The notes beneath the pieces were generated by a model, which searched no databases, had not been told where the DNA came from, and saw only the letters and a program-made list of their open reading frames with translations. DNA of 64,000 nt from NCBI GenBank assembly GCA_023421735.1, contig JAEZSP010000013.1:53718-117717 (forward strand). Reading direction: 5' to 3'. The position numbers and the translations under genes were made by a program. Position 1 is the first letter of the stretch. Every line of letters starts with the position of its first letter. Source of the DNA: Bacillota bacterium. GTDB lineage: Bacteria; Bacillota_A; Clostridia; Christensenellales; Aristaeellaceae. This document shows positions 1 to 8,103 of the stretch, in pieces.

Positions 1-1192
1 TCGAGACGAGGGACGAGCCGCCGGATGAAATAAGCGGCAGCGTCACGCCGGTCAGGGGGAGAAGCTTCGTGTTTCCGCCCACGATCAGCATGGTCTGAAG
101 CCCCAGCATCGCCACGATGCCGAACGCGCCCAGGGAATGAAAGCTCGTCCGCGCATTCATGGCGGCGATCATGCCGCGCATGATGATGAGCACGTAGATG
201 ACCAGGACGCACACCGAGAAGATCAGTCCGAATTCTTCCGTCAGCGCCGCAAAAATGAAGTCGGAGTGGTAAAGCGGAATGTTGCGCGGCGAACCAAGCC
301 CCAACCCCATGCCGAAAAGCCCACCCGAGCCGATGGCGATCAGCGCCTGCACAATCTGATAGCCCAGTTTTTCGGGATCAACCCACGGGTCTTGCCAAAT
401 GGCAACGCGGTCGCGCACGTACTCGAACGATTGATATGCGATCACCGCCGCGCCCGCGCCCATGCCGAGTCCGGCGAGGGTCACAAGTCCGTTGGAGGTC
501 GCGACGAAGAACATCGCCACCGTGGTGAGAAAGTAGAGCAGCAGCGCGCCCAGATCGCGCTGGGAGAGTAAAATCGCGCAGCAAGCAGCCGCAAAGCCCA
601 GGGTCGGCAGGCATTTCATGAAGCGCGGCCGGTTCGAAAACCCGGATGCCAGCGCCAGAATGAACACCGGCTTCATGAACTCGGAGGGCTGCAGCGAGAA
701 GCTGCCAATCCGCACCCAGTTGCGCGCGCCGCCTTTCCATCCGCCCAGCACCCATGGCGACAAAAGCGCGATGAGGCACAACACCATGAGATAGGGCGTA
801 AATGCCTTCCAGTGCCGAAATCCTCGGATCGCAAACGCGCCGAAGAACATGGCGACGATCCCGAGTCCCGCATATTGCGCCTGTGTCTGGGTGGTAATTG
901 CAGCGCGCGCAATGTCCTGAAGGGTCAGGATGCCCACGGAGCATAAGAGGAGCGCCATGATCGCAATCGCCCGGTCGACGGGCCAAAAGCGGACGACGAG
1001 CGTGGAAACGAGCCACGTCGCGAGCGGAAGCGCAACCGCAAGGATCAGCGCCTGTCCGTCAAACGGGCTTTTTTTGAGCGCGAGCAAGAGTCCTGCGGCA
1101 AATTGAAAGATCATCACAGCCGAGAGGAGTAGCCGCGTATTCGAGCGCATCAGCGCTTTTTTGAGCTTTTGCAGGTCCTTATTCTTTTTCAT
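1..1192 (-). CDS. FtsW/RodA/SpoVE (SEDS) peptidoglycan glycosyltransferase, partial
   Basis: This is a polytopic membrane protein of the SEDS family, the glycan-strand polymerase that works with a class B penicillin-binding protein in division, elongation or spore cortex synthesis. The reverse strand is open from an ATG at 1192, preceded by GAGGCAGC, to the window edge. About 397 codons are visible, and the C-terminal end lies outside the window. Family signatures seen in order are LQPSEFMKP, QRDLGALLL, GSGGLFGMGLGLGSP followed by HSDFIFAALTEEFG, and near the edge GVTLPLISSGGSSL. Many hydrophobic segments run through it. The start lies 6 bases after the stop of the FHA gene, so the two are cotranscribed. 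Sequence alone does not decide between FtsW, RodA and SpoVE. The family call is secure. Confidence 0.93.
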   Translation of the reverse strand, partial: MKKNKDLQKLKKALMRSNTRLLLSAVMIFQFAAGLLLALKKSPFDGQALILAVALPLATWLVSTLVVRFWPVDRAIAIMALLLCSVGILTLQDIARAAITTQTQAQYAGLGIVAMFFGAFAIRGFRHWKAFTPYLMVLCLIALLSPWVLGGWKGGARNWVRIGSFSLQPSEFMKPVFILALASGFSNRPRFMKCLPTLGFAAACCAILLSQRDLGALLLYFLTTVAMFFVATSNGLVTLAGLGMGAGAAVIAYQSFEYVRDRVAIWQDPWVDPEKLGYQIVQALIAIGSGGLFGMGLGLGSPRNIPLYHSDFIFAALTEEFGLIFSVCVLVIYVLIIMRGMIAAMNARTSFHSLGAFGIVAMLGLQTMLIVGGNTKLLPLTGVTLPLISSGGSSLVS

Positions 1193-1198
1193 GCTGCC

Positions 1199-1870
1199 TC
1201 ATATGTCAAAGAAATCGTCGCCTGTCGCCTTTGGACGCGGCGCCTTCTTCGGTGCATCCCAGTCGCTCAGCGCATCGCGTTCCTGGCGGGCACAGGACGC
1301 TTCGTCCCACGAATCGAACACCGCGTCCGGCTCATCGGGCTGCTGCGCGCTGCGTGCGCGCGGCTGTGGCGCGACGCCAAACAGGTCGTCGCGGCGATCA
1401 TGCCCGGGCGCATCCTGCCCGTCGGTTAAAATGAGCATCAATTCCACAGCTCCGAAGGTCACGCGGTCGCCATCCCCGAGAATTGTCTCCCGAAGCTGCA
1501 TGCCTGCGCCGTCATACATGGGCGCGCGTGCCTGTGCGCGCACGCGAAGACCGCCCTTTACGCGTTCAAAGGTGGCGTGCGCGCGCCCCACGGACGCTGC
1601 GCGCACGCGCACGTCCGCCTTGCGGGACGAGCCGATCAGCCCTTCCCGGATCACAGCATAGCGCATGCCCTCGCACGCGCGGCGACCCTCTCCCGTCATG
1701 ACGAGGAACTCCCCGCACAGTCCCGTTTCGGGCGCAAGATACCGGAGCCGATTTGCACGCCCGGAATCCACGACCGTGATTTTCCACGCCCGTGCGACGA
1801 TGAGCACCATGATCGCCGCGAAAAAGTAGCGCATGAAGAGCGCCACCAGCTCGTACAGATCGCCGTTCAT
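1199..1870 (-). CDS. Membrane-anchored FHA-domain protein
   Basis: A 223-residue protein with one N-terminal membrane segment (about residues 7-26, rich in F, A, V and I) and a cytoplasmic FHA domain at roughly 70-150. The FHA signature is visible as the GSSRKADV stretch, then SVGRAHATFE and a DGDRVTFG turn. FHA domains bind phosphothreonine peptides. An FHA protein beside a SEDS gene is a known arrangement in Gram-positive bacteria, where it links Ser/Thr kinase signals to wall synthesis, so that role is inferred here. The ATG at 1870 was chosen because GGAGGGACA precedes it; an in-frame extension to 1915 has no ribosome site. The C-terminal third is polar and low-complexity. A weak reverse promoter (TTGTGA, 19 bases, TATAAT) lies at 1922-1952. 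Confidence 0.8.
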   Translation of the reverse strand: MNGDLYELVALFMRYFFAAIMVLIVARAWKITVVDSGRANRLRYLAPETGLCGEFLVMTGEGRRACEGMRYAVIREGLIGSSRKADVRVRAASVGRAHATFERVKGGLRVRAQARAPMYDGAGMQLRETILGDGDRVTFGAVELMLILTDGQDAPGHDRRDDLFGVAPQPRARSAQQPDEPDAVFDSWDEASCARQERDALSDWDAPKKAPRPKATGDDFFDI

Positions 1871-2067
1871 TGTCCCTCCAGCACATTTCGTCTTTAGACT
1901 TCCTGAGCGTACCATAAGTTCATTATATTCATGTTACTGCGTCCAATCACAAGGGGCTTTCTGCGTGTCGAAACATCGTCGAAAAGGGTGCATGCGCGAA
2001 AATTGTCACATTTGATGAGTGAAAACAACATCTGCCTCTGTTATAATCACAATAGGAGTGATGTCAT

Positions 2068-2823
2068 ATGCTCGACTGGCAAGTATACGCCCTCGTCTTA
2101 CCCATGGTGTTCCTGGCAGCAATTGTGGATTCCATCGGCGGAGGCGGAGGATTGATCTCTCTCCCTGCGTATACGCTGGCCGGGCTCTCATATGATGATG
2201 CATCGGGAACGAACAAGTTCTCGGCGATGTTCGGATCGCTCGCAGCCACCGTCCGCTATTTCAGAAGTGGCAAGCTCATGGTGTTGCCGTCCTTGGCCGC
2301 GGCGCTCATGGCGTTGCCGGGTTCCTATCTGGGCACGCGGCTTGCGATGGCGATTGGGAACGAGCGGATGTCGCTGTTCATGCTGTTCGCCCTTCCGGCG
2401 GTCGCCGTGGCGGTGATCTTCAAAAAGAAGACGCCGACCGCGCCCAAGCCCATGACGAAACCGCGGCTTCTCGCCTGCGCAGGGATCGGGTTCGTCGTTG
2501 GCGGATACGACGGATTCTTCGGTCCGGGAACGGGCACGTTCCTCATCATCCTGTTTACATGGGTGGCGGGAATGGACATGGTAACGGCTGCCGGTACGGC
2601 CAAGCCCGTCAACCTTGCGAGCAACCTCTCGTCGCTCATTACGCGCATCGCAGCCGGACAGGTGCTCTTTGCGCTCGCGATTCCGGCGATGTTTCTGTCA
2701 ATCACGGGCGGTTATATCGGGGCCAGGCTGGCGGTTTTGCGCGGTGCGCGCTTCATCCGCTATGTGATGATTTTCGTCATATTGCTGATTATTGTCAAAC
2801 TTGCCATCGATTTACTGACCTGA
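2068..2823 (+). CDS. TauE/SafE (TSUP) family membrane permease
   Basis: A 251-residue integral membrane protein of the TSUP/DUF81 family, whose members export sulfite or sulfonates or move other small organic anions. Hydrophobic segments alternate with short loops along the whole length. The two glycine-rich repeat motifs typical of the family are visible: DSIGGGGGLISLPAY near residue 22, and GGYDGFFGPGTGTFL near 140, followed by a TAAGTAKPVNLASN segment. The ATG follows TAGGAGTGATGTCAT. A TATAAT at 2042-2047 could be the -10 element, but no good -35 is seen. It is divergent from the FHA gene and independent of the SpoIID-like gene downstream. The substrate cannot be told from sequence. Confidence 0.85.
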   Translation: MLDWQVYALVLPMVFLAAIVDSIGGGGGLISLPAYTLAGLSYDDASGTNKFSAMFGSLAATVRYFRSGKLMVLPSLAAALMALPGSYLGTRLAMAIGNERMSLFMLFALPAVAVAVIFKKKTPTAPKPMTKPRLLACAGIGFVVGGYDGFFGPGTGTFLIILFTWVAGMDMVTAAGTAKPVNLASNLSSLITRIAAGQVLFALAIPAMFLSITGGYIGARLAVLRGARFIRYVMIFVILLIIVKLAIDLLT

Positions 2824-2878
2824 TCAATGAACCATCACGGGGCGCGCGCCGTCAAACGGTTGTCTAAGGAGGACTTAT

Positions 2879-4606
2879 ATGACAGTAAAAAGACGCGTTT
2901 TGTCGATCATCGTCGCGCTTTTCCTCATTCTTTCCCCCGCCGCGCTGTCCGGAAGTTTTTTCGGAACCGCGTCTTCCGCGGATTCCATTTCCGCCTCGGA
3001 GATCGAGGACGACGGAGTCATCCGCGTGTACCTCAAGTCGCTGGGCGATCCCCAGTCGCTGCTTTTGACCCTCGCGGGCGAGTATGTCGTGGGCGCAACG
3101 GGCGCATTTCGCTTTGAGCGGGACACGCAGCTGACGCTCACGGCGTTCGGCGGCACGATCTATCTCTCCGTGGGGGGACTCACGCTCGACATGGGCTCGG
3201 CGTTCACGTTCACCCGCTGTCAGGCAGAAGACAGCGCGGAAAACGGCATTTACATCTACGAATCGGAGCGGGACGCGCTCTTTGAGGGCGATTTGAAGTT
3301 CGTCTGCGATGGAAACGCGCTCGTCCCCATCCTCTCAATCGGCGTGGAGGACTACCTCTGCGGCGTGGTTGGTTATGAAATGAGCGATTCGTTTCCCCTT
3401 GAGGCGCTGAAGGCCCAGGCGATCGCCGCGCGCACATACGCCATGAACCGCAAGGCCGCGCGGACAGGCTCTGCCTATGATGTGGTGGATACGGCGGGCG
3501 ATCAGGTCTATAAGGGATTGATTGCGGACTATACCAACGTTATCGCCGCTGTCGCGGCGACGGCGGGCATCGTGGGCACCTATCAGGGCGCGTATGCCTC
3601 CTGCTACTACACGGCCTCGAACGGCGGCCAGATCGCGACGCCGAACCAGATTTGGGGCGGGAGCGGCGATTATGGCTACATCGAGCAGAAGACCGATCCC
3701 TACGACGTCGAAAATCCAAGGAGCATGGTCAATTCCTTCTCCGTGCCCATCCAGTTTGACGCCGCAAATGCGCTCGATCAGATGCTCGACGCGCGGCTTG
3801 ACAAGTCCGGTCATGCGCAGGTGCGCATCGATACCATCGCGGACATCACCCTCTCCGATCCCAAATTCGAGGGGAGCCTGATGAACCAGACGATGAATTT
3901 CGTCCTGACGCTTTCGGCGTGCGATCCGGGCTGGGTGCCCGTAGAATACGACGGGGATCGGCTCCTCGGTTGGGCGCTGGGCTACGCGCTCATCGACGGG
4001 ACATGGTATGAGCGGGGAACCAAGGACTGGGCGCCGCTTGCCGATACGGTGACCGTCTCCCTGTCGGTGTATGACGATCTCAAAGACGGCCTTGCGCTTG
4101 GACTCAACGGGTCCGATTATGAGATCGCGACGGCGGTCAAGGGCGATGCGGACTGGTCGATCGCGTATCGCCGCTTCGGGCACGGCGTGGGCATGAGCCA
4201 GCGCGGTGCGCAGTGGATGGCGGGTGAGTACGGCAAGGACGCATTCGAGATTTTAAACTTCTATTATCCGGGCATGTCGCTCGAAAAAATCACGTGGAAC
4301 GCCCCTGTGCTGCCGGAATTTAACGCGCTCCCGGCCGCAATTGCCGCGGAGCAGATGCTGATCCCGCCCGCAGAGGCGGAGCTTCCCGCACTCGAAGGCA
4401 GCGAGTACTACGCGCGGGTGCTGCTCTCCGATACCCGTTCGCGTCTTAACGTGAGAAGCGAACCCACGACCGATGCCACCATCGTTGCAAAACTCGATTC
4501 GGGCTATCGGGTGATCGTCGTGGAGCTGCTTTCGGACAACTGGGCCAAGGTCAAGACGGCCAGCTTCTCCGGTTACGTCAAGACCGATTACATACAGGTG
4601 GAATAG
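2879..4606 (+). CDS. Secreted SpoIID/LytB-domain protein with C-terminal SH3 domain
   Basis: A 575-residue exported protein starting at an ATG preceded by AAGGAGGACTTAT. Residues 1-33 form a signal peptide (KRR, then a hydrophobic core). The central part is a SpoIID/LytB domain: YLCGVVGYEMSDSFP, ALKAQAIAARTYAM and, near the end, HGVGMSQRGAQWMA with a tail of NFYYPGMSLEKI. SpoIID is the lytic transglycosylase that remodels septal peptidoglycan during engulfment. LytB-type relatives modify amidases. The last 65 residues are a bacterial SH3 domain (RLNVRSEPTTDATIV, then GYVKTDYIQV) that usually binds the cell wall. Classical SpoIID is about 340 residues and lacks an SH3, so this is probably a paralogue. 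The secreted metacaspase gene begins 4 bases downstream. Confidence 0.9.
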   Translation: MTVKRRVLSIIVALFLILSPAALSGSFFGTASSADSISASEIEDDGVIRVYLKSLGDPQSLLLTLAGEYVVGATGAFRFERDTQLTLTAFGGTIYLSVGGLTLDMGSAFTFTRCQAEDSAENGIYIYESERDALFEGDLKFVCDGNALVPILSIGVEDYLCGVVGYEMSDSFPLEALKAQAIAARTYAMNRKAARTGSAYDVVDTAGDQVYKGLIADYTNVIAAVAATAGIVGTYQGAYASCYYTASNGGQIATPNQIWGGSGDYGYIEQKTDPYDVENPRSMVNSFSVPIQFDAANALDQMLDARLDKSGHAQVRIDTIADITLSDPKFEGSLMNQTMNFVLTLSACDPGWVPVEYDGDRLLGWALGYALIDGTWYERGTKDWAPLADTVTVSLSVYDDLKDGLALGLNGSDYEIATAVKGDADWSIAYRRFGHGVGMSQRGAQWMAGEYGKDAFEILNFYYPGMSLEKITWNAPVLPEFNALPAAIAAEQMLIPPAEAELPALEGSEYYARVLLSDTRSRLNVRSEPTTDATIVAKLDSGYRVIVVELLSDNWAKVKTASFSGYVKTDYIQVE

Positions 4607-4610
4607 ATCC

Positions 4611-6599
4611 ATGAAAAAGCATCTCGCCTTTTTTCTCGCCCTCGTCGCGTCGATCTTTCTGGTCGGCGCGCTTGGCTTTGGCGAGGAGAACGCCGCGTTT
4701 TCCGCTGATTGGCGGTGCGCGCTGACGCTGGGCGCGGATGCACGGGCAATCGAATTTGTGCCGGACGTGAACTCGCTCTATGATGTGGCGATCTTTCCCG
4801 CCGAAAACTGCACCGTGCAAACGGTATGGCTGACGAAAAACGGGCAGGTGATCGCGGTGGGCGGCGATGCGATCATCTCGCTGACCGCGCGCCTGATCGC
4901 CGGCCAGCGCTATGTGCTCACCGTCGCGGGCGAAGGCGATTGCGTGGTCGAGCTGATGCGGCGCACCACCGGGCGCAGCGCGTCCATGCCGGAAGAAATC
5001 ACGGGCGGACAGGCTGCGGGCATCATCGTGCGCGCCGGGAATGCCGCGTGGTATTCCTTTACCGGGACCGGGAATCTGACCACGGTTTACGTTGCACCCG
5101 ATGACGCGGCGGCGCTCTCCATGACCGCGCTCGTCTATACGGCGGAAGGCGCGCATGCCGCCAATTCGGTCCTTCTTTCGGGCGGCGCGTGTGCCGTGTA
5201 CCTGCCGACCGTTGCGGGCGAAACGTATCTGGTCCGCGTCGCGGCGCCCGCGGGCGGAAGCGGAAAATACGCCGTGTACGTTGCGTCGGACGACGCGGAC
5301 GCGCGCGTGCCGTCCGCCATTGCCCTGTTGACGAGCGACCTCGCCATGCGCGCGGGGACCATTCGCGCGGCGCGCGTGGCGCTCTACCCGCCGGATGCGG
5401 CGGAGACGTTTATCTGGCGCTCGTCCAATCCGGGTGTCGCAGAGGTTTCATCCGCGGGACTCATTACTGCGCGCAAGGCGGGCGAGGCCGTCATATCCGT
5501 CTACGTCTACGGCGGTCTGACCGAGAGTCTCGAGGTCTCCGTTTCAGCGGTTGAACCGGAGGACATCGCGTACTTTGATATGGATCTCGATTTATCAATC
5601 GGTGACGTTTTGACGCCGGAACTGACCGTTTATCCGGCAGCCGCTGCCGGCGCCGATTTCACGTACGCGTCGAGCGCGCCGGACATTGCAGCCGTCTCCG
5701 ATGCGGGCGAGATTACGGCGCTTTCCGAAGGCGCGGCGGTCGTGCGCGCGTCGTATGGCGCGTTGTCCGCTGAAATCGACGTGACCGTCGGCCCCGCGCC
5801 CGCGCGCAGGCGCGCACTGCTCGTCGGGGAGCACCTCTATGCGTCCGATGTCAACAGCGTGCGCAAAGGCTCGCTCAATACCGTCTACAATCTTGAATCG
5901 CTCTTTGATACCGTTCGCTTCGAAAATGGGCTGCCGTGCGAGACGAGCGTGGCGTTCGACCTGACGCGCGAGACGTTTTTCGAGGCGCTGGGTACCGCGT
6001 TTGCGGACGCGAAGGCGGACGACATCTCGATTCTCTACATCTCCGCGCACGGGTACTTTCGTGACGGGATGTCGATTCTCCAGATGGTCGATGGTTCCGA
6101 AATCGCGGCCTGTGACCTCGAACGTGCGCTGCGCAAGGTGCCCGGCACAATCGTATTGTTGGTCGACTGCTGCGACAGCGGCGGGTTCATCGGTACAAAC
6201 GAGGAGATCAACGGATTTACAGGCGGCGTCGTCGCGGCCTTCTCCGGCGAAGCGGCGCCCTTTGGCGGCACGAAGTACAGGGTGCTCGCGTCCGCCTCGC
6301 TGATGCAGGACAGCTACCGCATCGGGTACGGCGATTCCGGGGATGAGAATACCACCGCCACGGTCTTTGCCCGGGCTCTGTGTGACGGTTCCGGCTGGGA
6401 CATGGACGGACAGCACAAGGGTGCCCTGAGTGCCGATACCGATTATAACGGACAGATCACCCTCTGGGAGGCATATCTTTATACCTCGCGCCGCGTGCAT
6501 TGGTATCTTTCGGTTGCCGGAACAGGCACCTACGCGCAGGATGTGCAGGTTTATCCAAAGGGGGACAATTTCGTGCTCTTTGACTGGGCGGAATCATAA
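4611..6599 (+). CDS. Secreted metacaspase-like C14 peptidase with Big2 (Ig-like) domains
   Basis: A 662-residue exported protein with an N-terminal signal peptide (MKKHLAFFLALVASIFLVGA). Residues about 25-230 resemble repeated beta-rich surface domains. About 235-310 and 315-395 are two Big2-type Ig-like domains (SNPGVAEVSSAGLIT, SAPDIAAVSDAGEIT). Residues 400-662 are a caspase-like fold opening with RRALLVGEHLY. The catalytic dyad is visible: His480 in ISAHGYF and Cys521 in LVDCCDSGGF, matching the DxCxSG motif of metacaspases. An acidic DTDYNGQITLWEA stretch near 615 is like a calcium-binding loop. It follows the SpoIID-like gene by 4 bases with the ATG after GAATAGATCC, so the two are probably co-expressed. 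Cell-surface peptidase activity with Arg/Lys preference is the family expectation, untested here. Confidence 0.85.
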   Translation: MKKHLAFFLALVASIFLVGALGFGEENAAFSADWRCALTLGADARAIEFVPDVNSLYDVAIFPAENCTVQTVWLTKNGQVIAVGGDAIISLTARLIAGQRYVLTVAGEGDCVVELMRRTTGRSASMPEEITGGQAAGIIVRAGNAAWYSFTGTGNLTTVYVAPDDAAALSMTALVYTAEGAHAANSVLLSGGACAVYLPTVAGETYLVRVAAPAGGSGKYAVYVASDDADARVPSAIALLTSDLAMRAGTIRAARVALYPPDAAETFIWRSSNPGVAEVSSAGLITARKAGEAVISVYVYGGLTESLEVSVSAVEPEDIAYFDMDLDLSIGDVLTPELTVYPAAAAGADFTYASSAPDIAAVSDAGEITALSEGAAVVRASYGALSAEIDVTVGPAPARRRALLVGEHLYASDVNSVRKGSLNTVYNLESLFDTVRFENGLPCETSVAFDLTRETFFEALGTAFADAKADDISILYISAHGYFRDGMSILQMVDGSEIAACDLERALRKVPGTIVLLVDCCDSGGFIGTNEEINGFTGGVVAAFSGEAAPFGGTKYRVLASASLMQDSYRIGYGDSGDENTTATVFARALCDGSGWDMDGQHKGALSADTDYNGQITLWEAYLYTSRRVHWYLSVAGTGTYAQDVQVYPKGDNFVLFDWAES

Positions 6600-6622
6600 C
6601 ATAGGAAAGTGTGGGAATCACG

Positions 6623-6898
6623 ATGGCGGAAATTCTGGAGACCGCGATGCTGGTCTGCTTTGGCTTTTCGTGGCCAATGAGCGTCTATAAAAACTATCGG
6701 GCGCGCACCGCGAAATCGATGAGTCTGGGGTTCATTGTGCTCATCCTGTTGGGATATGCGGCCGGCATCACGGCGAAATTCGTCGCCGGGCGCGTCAATT
6801 ACGTGCTGGTGGTATACATTTTAAACTTCGTGATCGTGTCGATGAACCTTGCGGTCTACTTCCGCAATCGAAAACTGGATCGGGTGAGAGGAGAGTAG
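6623..6898 (+). CDS. Small PQ-loop/SemiSWEET-like membrane protein
   Basis: A 91-residue protein with three predicted membrane helices (about residues 4-20, 34-54 and 61-80). The stretch FSWPMSVYKNYRARTAKSMS resembles the PQ-loop repeat, where a proline starts a helix kink and a KS.S turn follows. Size and three-helix layout match bacterial SemiSWEETs, which dimerise to move small sugars. The PQ pair itself is WP here, so the assignment is tentative. The ATG at 6623 is taken as the start; an in-frame GTG lies at 6611. It is 24 bases after the metacaspase gene and is followed directly by a terminator. Confidence 0.55.
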   Translation: MAEILETAMLVCFGFSWPMSVYKNYRARTAKSMSLGFIVLILLGYAAGITAKFVAGRVNYVLVVYILNFVIVSMNLAVYFRNRKLDRVRGE

Positions 6899-6916
6899 GG
6901 GCCCGCCCACCCTCGG

Positions 6917-6945
6917 CCCCTCGCTATGCCGCGAGGGGTCTTTTT
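6917..6945 (+). terminator. Intrinsic terminator after the SpoIID-metacaspase-PQ-loop operon
   Basis: CCCCTCGC and GCGAGGGG form a perfect 8-bp GC-rich stem with a 6-base loop, followed by TCTTTTT. It ends the forward operon just before the convergent chromate transporter gene. Confidence 0.9.
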
Positions 6946-6950
6946 GCGGG

Positions 6951-7466
6951 TTATCTGACGATCACCAAGCCCAGCGTGGCCGCCACGAGCATGGCGACCG
7001 GGATCGAGAGCTTGGCCTTCCAGAGTAGAAGTGCGATGATGACGCCGATGAGAATGGATTGCCAGCTCACGTAATTCTGCACGCCCATCGAGAGCATGAT
7101 CGCGACGACGAGTCCGAGACAGACGGGACGGATCCCGGTGAGCATGCCTTCCATGAGGTGTGAATCGCGAAAGCGGCTCATGAAATAGCCGACGAGAATG
7201 GTGAGGGTGAATGTCGGCATGAGAACGCCCAGATTGGCTGAAAGCGCGCCGAATAGACCCGCGACGCGCATGCCCGCAAATGTGGCACAGTTGGTGCCGA
7301 GTGGGCCGGGCGTCATTTCGGCAATGGCGACGATATCCGCGACTTCGGAGAGATTCATCCAGCCGTGCGAGAGCATCTCCGCGTTGATGAGCGGCACCAT
7401 GGTCGCGCCGCCGAAACTCGTGAATCCGATTTTCAGAAACGCCAGAAAAAGATCAAGATAAACCAC
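6951..7466 (-). CDS. chrA: Chromate transporter half-protein (CHR domain), second subunit
   Basis: A 171-residue membrane protein with one CHR domain, showing FLKIGFTSFGGATMVPLI, then MTPGPLGTNCATFAGM, where the PGP motif is characteristic of the family. Short-chain CHR proteins work as pairs in which two half-size, oppositely oriented subunits make one transporter. Here the second half overlaps the first by 14 bases. The GTG start at 7466 follows GGAGGTGCGCGCGC, and upstream in-frame codons read as out-of-frame partner sequence. In many Firmicutes such pairs are only annotated by homology to chromate exporters, so the natural anion may differ. Confidence 0.85.
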   Translation of the reverse strand: MVYLDLFLAFLKIGFTSFGGATMVPLINAEMLSHGWMNLSEVADIVAIAEMTPGPLGTNCATFAGMRVAGLFGALSANLGVLMPTFTLTILVGYFMSRFRDSHLMEGMLTGIRPVCLGLVVAIMLSMGVQNYVSWQSILIGVIIALLLWKAKLSIPVAMLVAATLGLVIVR

Positions 7467-8019
7467 GCGCGCGCACCTCCGAAAGAACGATTCCCATAAT
7501 GGCGCCGCCCAGAATGAGATAGATGATGCCGACGCCAGTGAACACGGAGAGCAAAACCGCGACGCTGAATAAAATCCAGGAGGCAATGTTGACAAGCGCG
7601 CCCTTGCGCAGCTTCAATGCCGCCATGCCGATGATGGGCACGACCGCCGCGCGCACGCCGACGAGCGCCCGCGCGACGTAGACGTTTTCTCGAAATGCGG
7701 TGTAAAACAGCGTGATGACAGAGAGCATGGTGATGGGCGGGAGCATGATGCCCAAAATCGACGCAATGCCGGCGATCGGCCCGCCCATGGACGCGCCGAA
7801 CAGATAACTGACATTTGCGATCATCAGTCCGGGCAGGGACCGCCCCACGGACGTCTGATCGAGCAGTTCCGCCTCGGAAATCAGCTGTTTCTTTTCCACA
7901 AAGTCCTTCTGCATTTGTGCGATGATGCTGAATCCGCCGCCGAACGTAAACCAACCGATTCGGAAAAAATAGAGGAAGAGGCTCAGGGCCATGCGGGGGT
8001 CGTTTCTCTTGCTGCGCAT
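7453..8019 (-). CDS. chrA: Chromate transporter half-protein (CHR domain), first subunit
   Basis: A CHR-domain membrane protein of up to 188 residues, opening with FLYFFRIGWFTFGGG and carrying SVGRSLPGLMIANVSY at the place of the family's PGP signature. It is the partner of the CHR gene it overlaps at its 3' end. The start is uncertain. The ATG at 8019 sits directly against a reverse TATAAC (8022-8027; TTCATA lies 17 bases further up). If that is the promoter, transcription would begin within the codon region, and the ATG at 7992 (MALSLF) would be the real start, which still keeps the complete domain. Confidence 0.85.
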   Translation of the reverse strand: MRSKRNDPRMALSLFLYFFRIGWFTFGGGFSIIAQMQKDFVEKKQLISEAELLDQTSVGRSLPGLMIANVSYLFGASMGGPIAGIASILGIMLPPITMLSVITLFYTAFRENVYVARALVGVRAAVVPIIGMAALKLRKGALVNIASWILFSVAVLLSVFTGVGIIYLILGGAIMGIVLSEVRARGLS

Positions 8020-8103
8020 GTTATAATGGTATCATGGACGGGTATGAATAAGCAAGAGGATGTTCAGACATAATTCATGATTGATTGAAAGGCGGTGTTT
8101 GGA

